Assembly (NCBI GenBank): GCA_023091735.1
Contig: JALKBU010000046.1
Location: 46,728-110,727, forward strand
DNA from: Trichomonas tenax
Lineage: Eukaryota > Parabasalia > Trichomonadida > Trichomonadidae
Length of the DNA stretch: 64,000 bases
Reading direction: 5' to 3'
The translations under genes were made by a program, and so were the position numbers. Positions 50,384 to 61,057 of the stretch are shown piece after piece; the first letter of the stretch is position 1; each line of letters begins with the position of its first letter. The notes under the pieces are model-generated. The model saw only the letters and a list, made by a program, of their open reading frames with translations, was not told the origin of the DNA and did no database searches.

Positions 50384-51618
50384 ATGGAAACAAAATTGGT
50401 TTTTACAATTATGTCAAATGACAGTAATTTGTCAAATGCCAGTTTTTTTATTGTAGACCAATTTTTGATAGAGCAAAATAGTTGGCTGAGCAAAACAGAA
50501 TTGAAAACTTATTCAGATAGTGGTCCCAATGCAATCATTCCTGCATCTATTGAAACAATTTATGGAGTTTCGGAAACTGAATATTGTTTCCAAACAGTTG
50601 TTAATTCAATTCAGACAGTTTCTTTCCATCAGTGACATTTATATCGAATAAAAGACTGACTATTTGGGATTCTGCATTTGAATCTTGCTCAATGATTTCA
50701 TCAATAAAACTTAATTGTCAGAATGATATTATAATAGGAAATAGTGTTTTCAAAGGTTTGATATCATTAACTATTGTAATTCCAAATATTGTGGCATCTA
50801 TTGGTACAAGTTGCTTCTCGTCTTGTGGGCTGCAAAAAGTTGAATTTCAGGCAGATATGATAACTCAAGGCCGTATTTCATCTGAAATGTTCGAGTCTTG
50901 CACATCCCTAAATGAAGTTCAGATACCAATGAACGCAATCTCAATCGAAAGTCAAGCATTTATGAATACAAATATAGCAAGTATTACTATCCCCGATAAT
51001 GTCGAAGTTCTCGGAAAATTTAGTTTTCAAGGTTGCAAATTGCTGACATCTCTAACTATTCCGGACTCTTCTAAACTATCAGCTATAGGTTTTGGTGCTT
51101 TTAATGGATGCATCAGGTTTTCGACAATAAATAGATTTGAAAGTCAATTCTATACTAGTGATAATAATGTTCTTTATAATAGAGAAAAATCATCAATGAT
51201 AATATATCCACCGGCTTCTCCTCATCATTTCCTTGCATTGGCATCAACTGTTAATACCATAACAGATAATGCATTTTATGGATGTATCAATTTAGAATCA
51301 GTTCTAATCCCTGATGAAAGTGTTATCAGTATTGGCAAAAGTGCATTTGAAGGGTGCTTAAATTTAGTTCATATTAATATTCCAATTTGTGTATCAGTAA
51401 TTGGCGAAAACGCTTTTTCAGGATGTCACAAACTGAGTTGCGGAATCATTGTAGAAAATAAAAGACAAGAATATAGAACAATGCTGTTCTCAGTCTACGT
51501 TCTCTTATCGTATGCAATCCCAATACATGTAATTTTAATTCAATTCAAGTTAATAGACTCTTTGTATTTGTTTTTATTTCATTTGAACTGTGAATCACAC
51601 AATAGAAATACAGAATGA
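50384..51618 (+). pseudogene. BspA-like leucine-rich repeat gene with frameshift
   Basis: Two overlapping frames make one BspA-like protein. The first (50384-50635) has an ATG and the usual N-terminal cap. The second (from 50632) has at least six repeats of the LRR_5 type (SAFESCSMISSIKL, SCFSSCGLQKVEF, FQGCKLLTSLTIPDS, FYGCINLESVLIPDE, FEGCLNLVHINIP, FSGCHKLSCGI). The step between frames lies at about 50630. The C-terminus ends in a hydrophobic stretch (LLSYAIPIHVILIQF) that might be a membrane anchor or a random frame after a further shift. Because only one shift is certain, the gene may have died recently, or the assembly may contain an error. Confidence 0.7.
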
Positions 51619-52682
51619 GATATATTTGTAATAAAGAATGAATCTCAGTTATTTTCTGAAATTAAATAAAAGTATAAATAGGCATATTCAGTGTAATAAT
51701 TTGGAATCAAATGCATGACAAATCAGTTCATCTTTTGACAAATAATATATTTTTTTTGACAAATGCTTCTAACATCAATGAAAATAAGCAATATTCACGA
51801 GTACGAATAGAGAAATCGATCAACCCGACATAGAATGGATATTTAAAGCGATTTGCTGAGGCATCGGTCGATCTTCGTAGCGAGTAGACAAAATCATTCA
51901 ATAATATTTGCGAACTTTACAATCAAAAGTTTATGAAAATTCATCATTTCCTGACAAAAGTTGAATATTCGAAACCCACAGAGATCCAAGCCAAGGTGGG
52001 ATCGCCAAATCACTTTTTCTTCAAAAATTTTGAAAATTTTTTTCTGTGTTTTTGACCAAAAGATTATTATGTTATATATGTGGGACATCACATGCAATTC
52101 TGGAAATCAACAATTAAAAAGAGCTTTGGTAGGAAAAAAATGATAACATAAGATAATGACATCACAACGAGATAGTATTTTGAACTTCGAATCATTTCGT
52201 CTCATCTAAACACAACATTTTTTTATTTTCTTTTTGGATATATATCAAATCAGGAAATCGTATAGAGTAATGATGTTTCTATCATCTGCTATAAGAATTT
52301 CGAACAAGGATTATTATTTGCCTCCATGCATCAGTTCTTTTTGTAAAAGCATAAAAATGGATTTTTTTCCCATTATTTTTCCTTATTTATATTGGAATTT
52401 TTTTTATATCGGTCAAATGCTTAGCACATCGAAATGGAGTCTCCATGACCATAAGGACAGCAATTGAAACCATGAAAACATATAGCATTTAATACCTTCA
52501 ATTTGGAAAAAAAGCTACGAATAAATGCCATGTTGTGTAATATGATGCTATAATGAAATCACATTATAGCAATGTTATTATATATCATAATGATGAGAGT
52601 TGAATGGATTCTTTATAAGCTTTCTATTTTTTTTGAGTCCATAAATGTCATTATTGAGAATCACTTCATTTGTCAAAGAGAT
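51619..52682. other. Intergenic region with small phased repeat
   Basis: No supported gene is present. TGACAAAT motifs repeat at 51716-51757 (see the separate entry). Several random A/T-rich frames were ignored. Confidence 0.5.
51711..51765. repeat. Phased TGACAAAT repeat, 3 units
   Basis: TGACAAAT-like copies start at 51716, 51736 and 51757, with steps of 20 and 21 bp. The motif and period match the larger array at 10356-10490. Confidence 0.55.
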
Positions 52683-53111
52683 ATGAAACCACTGCGCATC
52701 TGTCCGCGTGTCATTATTCCATCAGCTCATGGCAAGCTGTCTGAAAAATGTTATGTTTATTCGAGCGAAGAAGAGAAGCAGAATTCTATCAAGTCAAAAC
52801 TTTCTCAATCGAAGAAGGAAGAAAGGGCTGAACGGACGCAATATTCCCGAGGTGAACATATTGAGCATGTATCTGATGATATCACCAATCAAGTTGTTAC
52901 ACAAATTGATGATTCATCACACGATTATTCGGAGTTCGGACAGATGCTTGAAGATAACTTCAATTTCGATGATGATTATAAACTGGTTGCCCAAAGGTGG
53001 TTCCTATTGAGAGAAATGCCGATTAAAAAGCCTTCAAACACCACCTTAAGGAACAAAATATGTCGACATAGGGGCATGAAGAACAAAATATGTCGAATTT
53101 TATCTCTATAA
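52683..53111 (+). CDS. Hypothetical acidic protein
   Basis: From the ATG at 52683 the frame encodes 142 residues. A Ser/Glu/Lys-rich middle (SSEEEKQNSIKSKLSQSKKEE) is followed by an acidic stretch (YSEFGQMLEDNFNFDDD) and a basic C-terminus containing two copies of NKICR. The two copies come from a 30-bp direct repeat in the DNA (53051-53096). Upstream codons are open but very hydrophobic and of A/T-driven composition, so I prefer the internal ATG. No family is recognised. Confidence 0.45.
   Translation: MKPLRICPRVIIPSAHGKLSEKCYVYSSEEEKQNSIKSKLSQSKKEERAERTQYSRGEHIEHVSDDITNQVVTQIDDSSHDYSEFGQMLEDNFNFDDDYKLVAQRWFLLREMPIKKPSNTTLRNKICRHRGMKNKICRILSL
53051..53096. repeat. Two direct copies of a 16-bp block, 30 bp apart
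   Basis: GAACAAAATATGTCGA occurs at 53051-53066 and 53081-53096. The spacing is a multiple of three, so the duplication keeps the reading frame of the gene at 52683-53111. Confidence 0.8.
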
Positions 53112-54469
53112 AGGAGTTTATTTAGGACCTAAATACCAGTGCAGCTACACTAGGTACAGACTGGTCTAGGTTTAGGGCCTAAAAAACATATAAATCTCGT
53201 ATAAGAAGGTGAGATCAAAGTGTGATTATAAACATATAAGCGAGATTATCATGAATTAACAATGAACAATCATCGCTCAAGAATAAACAAAAGCTTTATA
53301 AGCGTGTAATGTCTTAAAACAGATATAACATATTTTGGAAAATTGGAAATATGTTGGGAAAGCGGAATTTCAGTAAGGATAGGTTCTACTTGACAAGTAT
53401 AGTGTATCTAGGGAAGCTGTATAACATCTTTCTAAATCAAAAATGTTAATAATTTGATTTTTTTTCTTAAAGATAGATTTGGCTGTGGGAAGCATTTCTT
53501 TATTGCCAAAGCGTAAACCAAGGAGATGAATGCATTTAAATGAAAGTAAAAACGTTTCGAATATATATTGACCAATACAACTAAAAGAATGTAGGAAAAG
53601 TTGTATTAAACGATATTAAAAGACTTGCAATGAGTATTGACATCAGCTGAAAGCAAAAAATCGATAGTTTTAATGATGAAATTTGATGATGGATTTAAGT
53701 TAATGTATTTTTGATTTATTCGCTGTTAAATCTCATTTGCGGGACCCTTAGAGTGAGTCCATTGAAACTTGTTGGAATGTTTCGGGTTTTTCTTACTGAG
53801 GTGACTAAACGTACATTAAAATTTATAGAATAACCTTAATTGACTAGGGGCAACTTTTGGCCATGCAGTTTATATCTTTCACACAAGAAAATGAATGCGA
53901 ATTCTTTGATTTTTCAACATTTGAATAATTAAATAGTTTCTATCAACAATATATATATTTCTTTCTTGTGTTAAATATAATGTTGACACTATTCTTGTTC
54001 GCCAGGCACTGAAAAAAATCTAGAAATTTCTATCATCATTTTCAAAACGCATCAATCATTTCATCGTGCAGATGATGCATTCGTTGATAGTCATTTTTCG
54101 ATGTAAGATAAAAATTCACAACAGATTCAAGCAATCATGTGAAGAAAGACAGTCAGTTTCTCACTCACAACATTTTCCATCACTTTCAATCTTCATAAGC
54201 AATTGTCTTGTTTTCACAAAGATGAATATATAAGTTATGTATTTTAAGTCGTGGAGAGCATGCTTTTTTACATTGTATAGAAACAATGATTACGTGCATC
54301 CATTTCGAATGTTTATATTATTTTTAGATGATCGTATAATGCATTATATATATATTTTTTGACCAATGAAATAGTGATGTTGTGTCTGAAATGAAATGAA
54401 GCAAAACTATAAAAAAATTGATCTTATGTCAACGAATTGTATTAAAGGGAAACATTGCAGTTGATAAAT
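53112..54469. other. Intergenic region with stem-loop
   Basis: There is no supported gene. The stem-loop at 53121-53183 begins 10 bp after the preceding stop codon. The rest is A+T-rich. Confidence 0.5.
53121..53183. repeat. Imperfect stem-loop just after a stop codon
   Basis: TTTAGGACCTAAA followed by ACCAGT at 53121-53140 pairs with ACTGGT and TTTAGGGCCTAAA at 53160-53183, with one mismatch in the long block and a few extra bases on the right. The blocks are also palindromic by themselves. It could be a structured 3' end or a small inverted-repeat element. Confidence 0.55.
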
Positions 54470-54740
54470 TTACACTTTATCCAGTTTAGTAAAGCATTTT
54501 TGTACATCAATTTTAGATTGCGCAGGCTTTCCAGTATTGGATATATAAATTGTTCCATCCAATCGCTCTTGCGTAGAAACATTGTAATACGAACAATCTT
54601 CAATCAAGGATTTAATATCAGGAATGTTAGTTAACTCAATGACCCTATTTGTAAAATCTTAGATACATATTTTGTATTTCGAAATTTGAAGTTAGCTCTT
54701 TAATATTAAGCGGGTCATTCTTGAAATTATTCTTGAAATA
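54470..54740 (-). pseudogene. 3' fragment of an unrecognised gene
   Basis: On the minus strand a 62-codon open stretch without a start (54470-54658) has clearly protein-like composition (VIELTNIPDIKSLIEDC, then GKPAQSKIDVQKCF) and ends with a stop. Just upstream another frame continues with NDPLNIKELTSNFEIQ, giving a plausible single product after one frameshift near 54655. The family is not recognised. Confidence 0.45.
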
Positions 54741-54859
54741 AAATGAGCAGAATAGTTATTAATATGCTAATGTATTATTATTTAAAGAATAAATTAATAA
54801 ATTAGTAAAATGCAAAGCATAATAATATAGTTTATAAGGCTAAAATATAAAGTTATAAC

Positions 54860-57145
54860 TCATTTCTTCTTCTTCTTCTTTGTTTCTACCTGAGCATCTT
54901 TCCACTCTTCAGCTGGTCCTTCGCCTAAGAATCCTAAGATATCTGTATCCGTAATTGGATCCTTTGGCTCTGTGCGAGAGGCTTTAACTCTTTCAGCCTT
55001 GTTAACAGCTCTTGCAATTGTAGCAGCAGTGCATCCATCACTAGCGAATGCAAGAGCGTTGACAGAGATTGAAGGAATAAGGAGTCCCTTCTTTCCAAGC
55101 CAATGCTTCCAAATTGCAACTCTTGTTTGGAAGTTCGGGAATGGAATTTCTATCTTCCTATCGAACAACTTCATACCAGCTGCAGCGATTTCCTGTGAAG
55201 CAGTGGCAACAAGGAAAATGTTCATCGGTGGCTTAAGCTTCTTAAGGTTACGCTGGAACTGTGACTTGTACTTCTTAGAAGCGTTTGCACGCTTTCTGTT
55301 ACCGAACATAAGATCAATATCATCAATTAAAATAACAGCTGGTGCAGAAGGCTTTGCAAAAGCGATAACCTGTGTGATAAGCTGCTTAGCTGATGGAAGT
55401 TCCTTTCCAACTAAAACTTCTGGTGAAAGATCGATGAACAAAGCACCAAGAGCGTTGATAATAGCATGAGCAAGTGTTGTCTTACCGCATCCCTTAGGAC
55501 CAGTAATAAGCAAACCATTTGGCAAGCCATTGAGTGATCTATCAGCGGCAAACGGCAAAACACCCTCGATGATGACATCATTTCTGACAGCAGCGTATGA
55601 TGTAGATGGATCTGGATCGCCATAGTCTCCTGGATCAGCCGTGTTATAGTGGCCAACGAAATCAGCAAATGTTGTTGTTGGAACATTCTTGATGATACCA
55701 TAACCAACGAAGTCAGCAAGAATTTGTTCTGGTTCCTTTCCACCGAATGGATCCTTGACCTTACGTTGACGTTTGTTTCTCTGGCGTGGTGGCCTTGCCT
55801 TTTTGCATCTTCTGGCGTCGAGGATCTTGAGGTTCTTCAACTCTCTGATGAGTTTCTCGCGGGTCTTCACGATGAGCTCTGGAACCATCTGTTTCCACAT
55901 CTCCTTCCTAACGAGATCGAGGGAGATATCATCACTTGGATTTGGATCAGCCTCTGGACCCCAGAGCTTGGAGAATGCTTCAAGATTATCAACAATCTTC
56001 TGGACAGATGGAGAAAGAACTGGACGAGCATCTTTGCCATCCTTGCCCTTCTTTGTGTTGTCTGGCTTCTCTTCTTTCTTCTTTTCGTCCTTTGGAGCCA
56101 TCTTCTTGCGCTGTGCTTCAACAAGTTCATTAACATTCTTCTGGACGACTTCATCGAATCCTGGGTCTTCTTCCTCACCATTTTCTACCTCCTGTGCAAG
56201 AGTGAGAATGACATCGTGCTTGATATCGAGTGGCTTCTTCTGAAGTTTCTTGCGGTTGTAGTATTTAGCGTTAATCGAATCATACTTGCGAATTTCGTCT
56301 GTTGCTTTGTTATCTTCAAGCCAGCGCTTTGAAATCTTCTCAGCACCCTGAAGTTCGTTTGCGTAGATTTTCTGCTTTTCCTTTCTGTCCATCATGTTTT
56401 TGAGGACTTTCATCTGCAATTCGCGAATGTTTGCTGTTGATTTCATGCCGATAAGTACCTTCTCCTGCTCGCGATATCTGTCTTCTTTGTTGCGGGCTCC
56501 GTATTTCCACCAGAAGCGCTTAATAATGTTGGCTGATTTTTCGCGATCAGAGAAACGAGACTGACGTGCAATCTTGACTGTTTCCTGTTGGACACCGCGT
56601 TTTATGATTGTTTCGTGGCGCGCTCTTCTCGCTCTTTCTGCACATTGAACGATTAAAATGGCTTCTTCAAGTGGCATTGGCGGAGGCTGCTTCATCTCCT
56701 CGGCAATACGGAATTCTCTAAAGTGCTCCACATCCTTAGCGATTGTGCTTTCTCTGGTCTGAAATGTAACTTGTAAATCTTTAACTATGCGAGGAATTGG
56801 AATTTCGATGTCGTTAGTGAGTGTCTGTGCCATAATGGACTGAGAAATGTTCTCCCATTTAGACAGTTTTGGATTAAATCCGACATCTTCATACGGACAG
56901 TCCTTAATTACTTCGAGAAGTCTGCTGACGACTGCCTGAAGGAGCTGGTGAATATTGACTCTGCGCTGTGTTTGTATTGTTTGGTCATAACACTCTTCGA
57001 GTAAAGTGTAAATCTCGAGATATTCCGAAATAAGTGTCAAAGATGTCTGTTTGTCACTAGTGTTCGTGTTCTGGTCCTGCTGAGCGACCGACTGAAGGCG
57101 CTCGTAAGCTTGCATGAGCATGTCATGAAGAACACGGCTGCTCAT
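54860..57145 (-). CDS. DRC11/IQCA-like AAA ATPase of the nexin-dynein regulatory complex
   Basis: This 761-residue protein matches IQ-and-AAA-domain proteins (DRC11), subunits of the nexin-dynein regulatory complex that links doublets and controls flagellar beating. The N-terminal half is helical and basic, with an IQ-like segment (NIIKRFWWKYGARNK) near residue 210 and a Lys/Asp/Glu-rich linker around 340-380. The C-terminal AAA domain has Walker A GPKGCGKT at 549-556, Walker B VILIDDID at 604-611 and FDRKIEIPFP in the second region of homology. The ATP-binding and hydrolysis residues are therefore kept. The C-terminus is a run of lysines. Codon use is biased toward highly expressed codons, similar to the dynein intermediate chain gene. 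Confidence 0.9.
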   Translation of the reverse strand: MSSRVLHDMLMQAYERLQSVAQQDQNTNTSDKQTSLTLISEYLEIYTLLEECYDQTIQTQRRVNIHQLLQAVVSRLLEVIKDCPYEDVGFNPKLSKWENISQSIMAQTLTNDIEIPIPRIVKDLQVTFQTRESTIAKDVEHFREFRIAEEMKQPPPMPLEEAILIVQCAERARRARHETIIKRGVQQETVKIARQSRFSDREKSANIIKRFWWKYGARNKEDRYREQEKVLIGMKSTANIRELQMKVLKNMMDRKEKQKIYANELQGAEKISKRWLEDNKATDEIRKYDSINAKYYNRKKLQKKPLDIKHDVILTLAQEVENGEEEDPGFDEVVQKNVNELVEAQRKKMAPKDEKKKEEKPDNTKKGKDGKDARPVLSPSVQKIVDNLEAFSKLWGPEADPNPSDDISLDLVRKEMWKQMVPELIVKTREKLIRELKNLKILDARRCKKARPPRQRNKRQRKVKDPFGGKEPEQILADFVGYGIIKNVPTTTFADFVGHYNTADPGDYGDPDPSTSYAAVRNDVIIEGVLPFAADRSLNGLPNGLLITGPKGCGKTTLAHAIINALGALFIDLSPEVLVGKELPSAKQLITQVIAFAKPSAPAVILIDDIDLMFGNRKRANASKKYKSQFQRNLKKLKPPMNIFLVATASQEIAAAGMKLFDRKIEIPFPNFQTRVAIWKHWLGKKGLLIPSISVNALAFASDGCTAATIARAVNKAERVKASRTEPKDPITDTDILGFLGEGPAEEWKDAQVETKKKKKK

Positions 57146-57190
57146 TTATTTTTTTTAAACAACGTAAACGATAAAAGAAAAAAACGAGAT

Positions 57191-57199
57191 AAAAGTGAC
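57191..57199 (+). promoter_or_regulatory. AAAAGTGAC motif upstream of DRC11-like gene
   Basis: The motif lies 45 bp upstream of the DRC11-like ATG, in reverse orientation relative to that gene. Confidence 0.35.
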
Positions 57200-57749
57200 A
57201 ATATTTTTTAAATATATTTTTTATTTTTTCCCTTCTTTATTTGCTTGAATAGAGATATAGAAGAGGCAATCGATAGAAAGTCCATTTGCAAGGCGCTTGT
57301 CATTGACTTTGAGCCATTATTTCAATATATTATATCCTAAATTTCCGAATGTCAATTTCTTACATCTCTGCTCGAATGCGCAATATCGAATTTAGTAATT
57401 TTACAATGAAACTACCATCGTCTACACTTATTTATAAATTTTGTATCGATAAATTGCGATCCTAGCTTTTATATAGCATTATTTTTGATGTATAAGCTAA
57501 TTAGATAATAAAAACTATAGGTACATTACTTTTACGTATAAGTAATAAAATGATTTTAAAAAACGAAAATACATACCATCACAAACAATAAAGTTCTAGC
57601 ATAAAATCTTCAGCATAATGAATAACAGAATAATTAATGCGAGAAATCGTTTGTTTTGATAATAAAATAATGAAATTTCAAAAAAAAAAATCATAATTTT
57701 GGAATATAAAAAAGATTACATAAAATTTTATTATCCTACATCGAAATTA
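57200..57749. other. Intergenic region, nothing recognised
   Basis: This A+T-rich spacer lies between the DRC11-like gene and the pseudokinase gene. It holds no gene or repeat of note. Confidence 0.55.
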
Positions 57750-59672
57750 TTATAAGTTTTTGACTGCGGAAACAATTCCATCAATTGTCGGCTGCACGTT
57801 CGAGCCTTTGAGGATCATTTCCAAAGGAATGACTTTCTCCTTCTCAAATCCTTCTCTTGTATCGCTGTTGATCTTTTCCTTCTCTTCATCATTGCAGAAA
57901 TTAATATAAACTTGTTGAGCATCTACATATCCATTATCACTTGAGTTCTTAAGATTATTCATTGCAGATTCCTTTCTTCCAGCAAGAAGATCTAAGATGA
58001 ACAATCCGAAGTAACCCGCGCCTTCTTTCTTCTCAATGGCCTTCTCGAATTGTTTCTTAGCAAGATCTAAATTCTTTGGAGCTCCTTCACCAGCAACATG
58101 CATTGCACCAAGAACGCAGTTTGACCTTGGATAGCCCATTTGTGCGCTGGCGATGATTGATTTCAGAGCTTCGACGCGATTGTTATCTGGAACTTTATTG
58201 AACAACACTAAGTATCCGAATCTGTACATTGCCGGTGGATACTTCTGCAGAGAAGCAGCTTTGTAGCATCTCATTGCTTCATTATTATTTTGTGTAGTTC
58301 CTTCACCGGCTTCGTGTAATAGTCCTAATCTGTATTGCGCTGGAGCAGAGTTCTGTTGAGCAGCAAGTTTGAAGTATTTAGCTGCTTCAGTAACATTCTT
58401 TTCAACGCCATTGCCTTTGTATAACATTTGAGCATATGAGTTTTGAGAATTCTTGAATCCTTTATCAGCAGCTGTCTTGAAATAGTATGCAGCAAGTTCG
58501 AGGTTCTTATCTGTTCCAGTACCATTTTCGAGTGCTACAGCATAGTTGTGTATGCCTTCGAGTGAGCCAGCTTCGGCTGACATCTGGAAGTACCTCGTTG
58601 AAGCAGCAACATTCTTCCTAACACCTTTTCCGTTAAGCAACATGACACCGTAATTGTTTTGAGCACCAGAGTCTCCATTTGTTGAAGCAGTGATTGCTGT
58701 CCGAGCCTTCTGTATGTCGTTGTTTGCTTCTTTGACTTTTTCTCTAAACTTCTCAAGTTCAGGGAGCTGAATGTGAGGAATGCCGCCAATAGTCTCTTCG
58801 AATATTCTTACAACTTGTGCCATCGTTGGGCGATCGCCTGGGTTCGGAACCCAGCATCCCTGGATGATCTTCTTGATCTCGTTTGGAACTTCGTTCGCTA
58901 TTTTCGGACGAACACTGTTCTTTAATCGATCGTTGATATCTGGTGTTCCTTCAACTTGATCATAGAACTCCTGGCCACAAAAGATGTGGAAGAGAAGCAT
59001 TCCAAATGAATAAACATCGGCTTTGATTGTTCTATCTGTCATAATTTGTAATTCAGGCGCTCTCCAAAGCTGTGGTCTTTCTTTTACAATAAGACTTGCT
59101 GAATCTTCGTCAAAGAAGTTAATGAGTGAGAAATTGGCGATATATGGCCACATATCGTCTCCGAAAACAATATTATCAGCATTTAAGTTTCCGTGAATGA
59201 AACCATATGAATGCATGTAGTTTAAACCAAGAGCGATACCGAGTGCTGTGATTAATTTGCGTGTAAGTGTCCAGCCTTCAGGTGCCTGTTTTGTTGCTTC
59301 TAATTGAAGCATTCCTGAGAGTTTCATTCCAATATAGTTATCGAAAGCGACACTAGGCCTTCTTCCTGCATGTGGATTTGAAACGTGGAAGCCAGCAAAT
59401 GGAAGAATTGTCGGGAAATAAGATAAAACAAGATTTTGTACTTCTTTGAAGAAAGCTATCGAATTTTGCATTTGACCCATATCAAGATATACTGTTTTCA
59501 CGAGATATTCCGTGTTATTGTCGTTTTCGTCCCTCATTTTCGTGATACTTCCTAAAGGAGTCTCATAAATCACGTCTGTCTGCTTGAATGTCTCCAGTGG
59601 GATGAGGTAGTTGTAGAGAGGGGTGTTGGATGATGATGCTGGATTCTCAGCAACAGATAATTCAACACCCAT
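57750..59672 (-). CDS. Sel1-repeat pseudokinase
   Basis: This 640-residue protein has a kinase-like domain at about residues 25-305 and Sel1-like repeats at about 345-590 (AQNNYGVMLLNGKGV, SQNSYAQMLYKGNGV, AQYRLGLLHEAGEG and others). The fold landmarks are present: K59 in YLVKTV, APE at 205-207 and DVYSFGMLLFHIF. The catalytic loop reads HGNLNADN, so the usual HRD aspartate is replaced by Asn162. The metal-binding DFG is NFS at 180-182, and the glycine loop is weak. It should be catalytically dead and act as a scaffold or regulator. The N-terminus MGVELS fits a myristoylation signal (Gly2, Ser6), which would place it on membranes. Confidence 0.9.
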   Translation of the reverse strand: MGVELSVAENPASSSNTPLYNYLIPLETFKQTDVIYETPLGSITKMRDENDNNTEYLVKTVYLDMGQMQNSIAFFKEVQNLVLSYFPTILPFAGFHVSNPHAGRRPSVAFDNYIGMKLSGMLQLEATKQAPEGWTLTRKLITALGIALGLNYMHSYGFIHGNLNADNIVFGDDMWPYIANFSLINFFDEDSASLIVKERPQLWRAPELQIMTDRTIKADVYSFGMLLFHIFCGQEFYDQVEGTPDINDRLKNSVRPKIANEVPNEIKKIIQGCWVPNPGDRPTMAQVVRIFEETIGGIPHIQLPELEKFREKVKEANNDIQKARTAITASTNGDSGAQNNYGVMLLNGKGVRKNVAASTRYFQMSAEAGSLEGIHNYAVALENGTGTDKNLELAAYYFKTAADKGFKNSQNSYAQMLYKGNGVEKNVTEAAKYFKLAAQQNSAPAQYRLGLLHEAGEGTTQNNNEAMRCYKAASLQKYPPAMYRFGYLVLFNKVPDNNRVEALKSIIASAQMGYPRSNCVLGAMHVAGEGAPKNLDLAKKQFEKAIEKKEGAGYFGLFILDLLAGRKESAMNNLKNSSDNGYVDAQQVYINFCNDEEKEKINSDTREGFEKEKVIPLEMILKGSNVQPTIDGIVSAVKNL

Positions 59673-60266
59673 GTTTTTTTTTGGAAGGACGATATAAAAT
59701 TTCGGAGATTTTTTTCAACTTTGAAAAATTTTATGAAAAACACACACTCAACATATCATTTTATCATAAATTCTAAATAATTTCGATTTTATTTCTTTTA
59801 TATTTCATAATTTAAATCATTTTGGAGCTGATAGTTATTTGAACCGTCCTAATCATTCCTCATATAGTATTTCATTTGTACCAAATATCATCATGTGCTC
59901 ATAGTTGTATTGCTTTTCATTTAGAAGATATTTTAGACATTTTTACTTGGATGAATCTTATTTTCAATTTAGGTATTCATTCACGAAAAGTCTTTTCTCA
60001 TTGAGCAATTCAAGATTTAACTATCAGAGAATAATATACATTCTTTCTAACATCTAGCAAAGTGAGTAATTCGATGCTAAGTATTTCAAATATCGAGAAT
60101 GAAAACACCAAAAATGTTTTTCAAAAAATGCAAATTCTCTAACCTCTTTTAGTTTTTGAAGTAGAAGAAATGTGTAATTTTGAGGAGGGCTACAATATCA
60201 TTTGGTCTTTTTCTAGTTCATCTTTTACTTTATTGGATGAATCTTGTTTTGGATTGACAAAACTGG
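59673..60266. other. Intergenic region, nothing recognised
   Basis: This A+T-rich upstream region of the pseudokinase gene runs up to the left end of an inverted-repeat element. No gene is supported. Confidence 0.5.
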
Positions 60267-60940
60267 TTGAATTTTTTCCCGTTGACATTTTTGAGTTTTG
60301 CGATTTTTAACGAGTAAACCACCCTATCAAGCCAAACTGAGAAATATTTACGTGCTTTTCAGGGGTGCTGAGTGTGTTTATAGCATTTGCTTGTCTATTT
60401 AACTTGAGGATCTCAATGCCTCCATGAGATTTCAGCGAATTTTGACATGTAAAATAATGAAAGTCACAATTTTTGACACTTATTATCTGATATTTGTCAT
60501 GTAAAGTCGAAAATTTGATATGTAATGTTACCAATGAGCAAATTTTGTGTGAACTTGAGGTAGCATAACTTTATGTATGCTCGATGTATGAGCAAAGGAA
60601 TGCCGTTTGACTCCTGCGCGTTGCATATTTTTTCTTTTCTATTTTTTGATTTTTCTAGGGGAACTCTAGCAAAAATAAGCGAGCGAACGCTATAATAGTG
60701 AGATGTATTTGTTATAATCATCAAAAAGATTCATAACAAAAGCCCATTAATGATTTGTAATTGGTTTCTATTTGTAATCATATCATGATTAAGTAATACC
60801 TTGCTAAGATCATGAAACAGATTGCACCACTAGAATCAGCGCCCACAAAAAGCACGTAAATGTTTCATCAGATTCGTCCAGGAAGGGGGTTTACTCGTTA
60901 AAAAGCGCAAAACTCAAAAAGGTCAATGAGAAAAAAAGTG
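60267..60940. mobile_element. Non-coding element with ~100-bp inverted ends
   Basis: The left end (about 60267-60372) and right end (about 60832-60940) are inverted repeats. They share long exact blocks such as TTTTTGAGTTTTGCG, TTTTTAACGAGTAAACC and ATTTACGTGCTTTT, with scattered mismatches between. The ~460-bp interior contains no credible gene. This is the layout of a MITE or a solo remnant of a DNA transposon. No target duplication could be confirmed because the outer limits are fuzzy. It ends about 115 bp before the PPPDE peptidase gene. Confidence 0.65.
60441..60530. repeat. Phased repeat, reverse orientation
   Basis: Inside the inverted-repeat element, reverse copies of the TTTACATGACA motif end in GTAAA or GTAAT at 60449, 60501 and 60522 (21 bp between the last two), with weaker copies between. 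It is the same motif family as the array at 10356-10490. Confidence 0.5.
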
Positions 60941-60954
60941 GAGCCGAATAAACT

Positions 60955-61050
60955 TTATTTACACAGCAATTTATTCGATTACACGGCAAAATTACAAGTC
61001 AAATATTTTTTTACATGACAAAATTCTACAAATAACCTTAGTTTTTACAC
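60955..61050. repeat. Phased 20-bp repeat upstream of PPPDE gene
   Basis: TTTAC-type motifs at 60958, 60978, 60991, 61010 and 61044 carry ACAGCA, ACGGCA, AAGTCA and ATGACA cores. The first two are exactly 20 bp apart and two others are 19 bp apart. The array runs to within about 10 bp of the ATG at 61058. Confidence 0.6.
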
Positions 61051-61057
61051 CATAATT

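Noticed and set aside
55649..56332. 227-codon plus-strand frame opposite the DRC11-like gene
   Set aside because: The Leu/Phe/Trp-rich translation is the complement of a Lys/Glu-rich coding strand; the AAA gene with intact Walker motifs is clearly the real one.
60307..60724. Two minus-strand frames of 75 codons
   Set aside because: They lie inside the inverted-repeat element and cover its repeats; composition is random.
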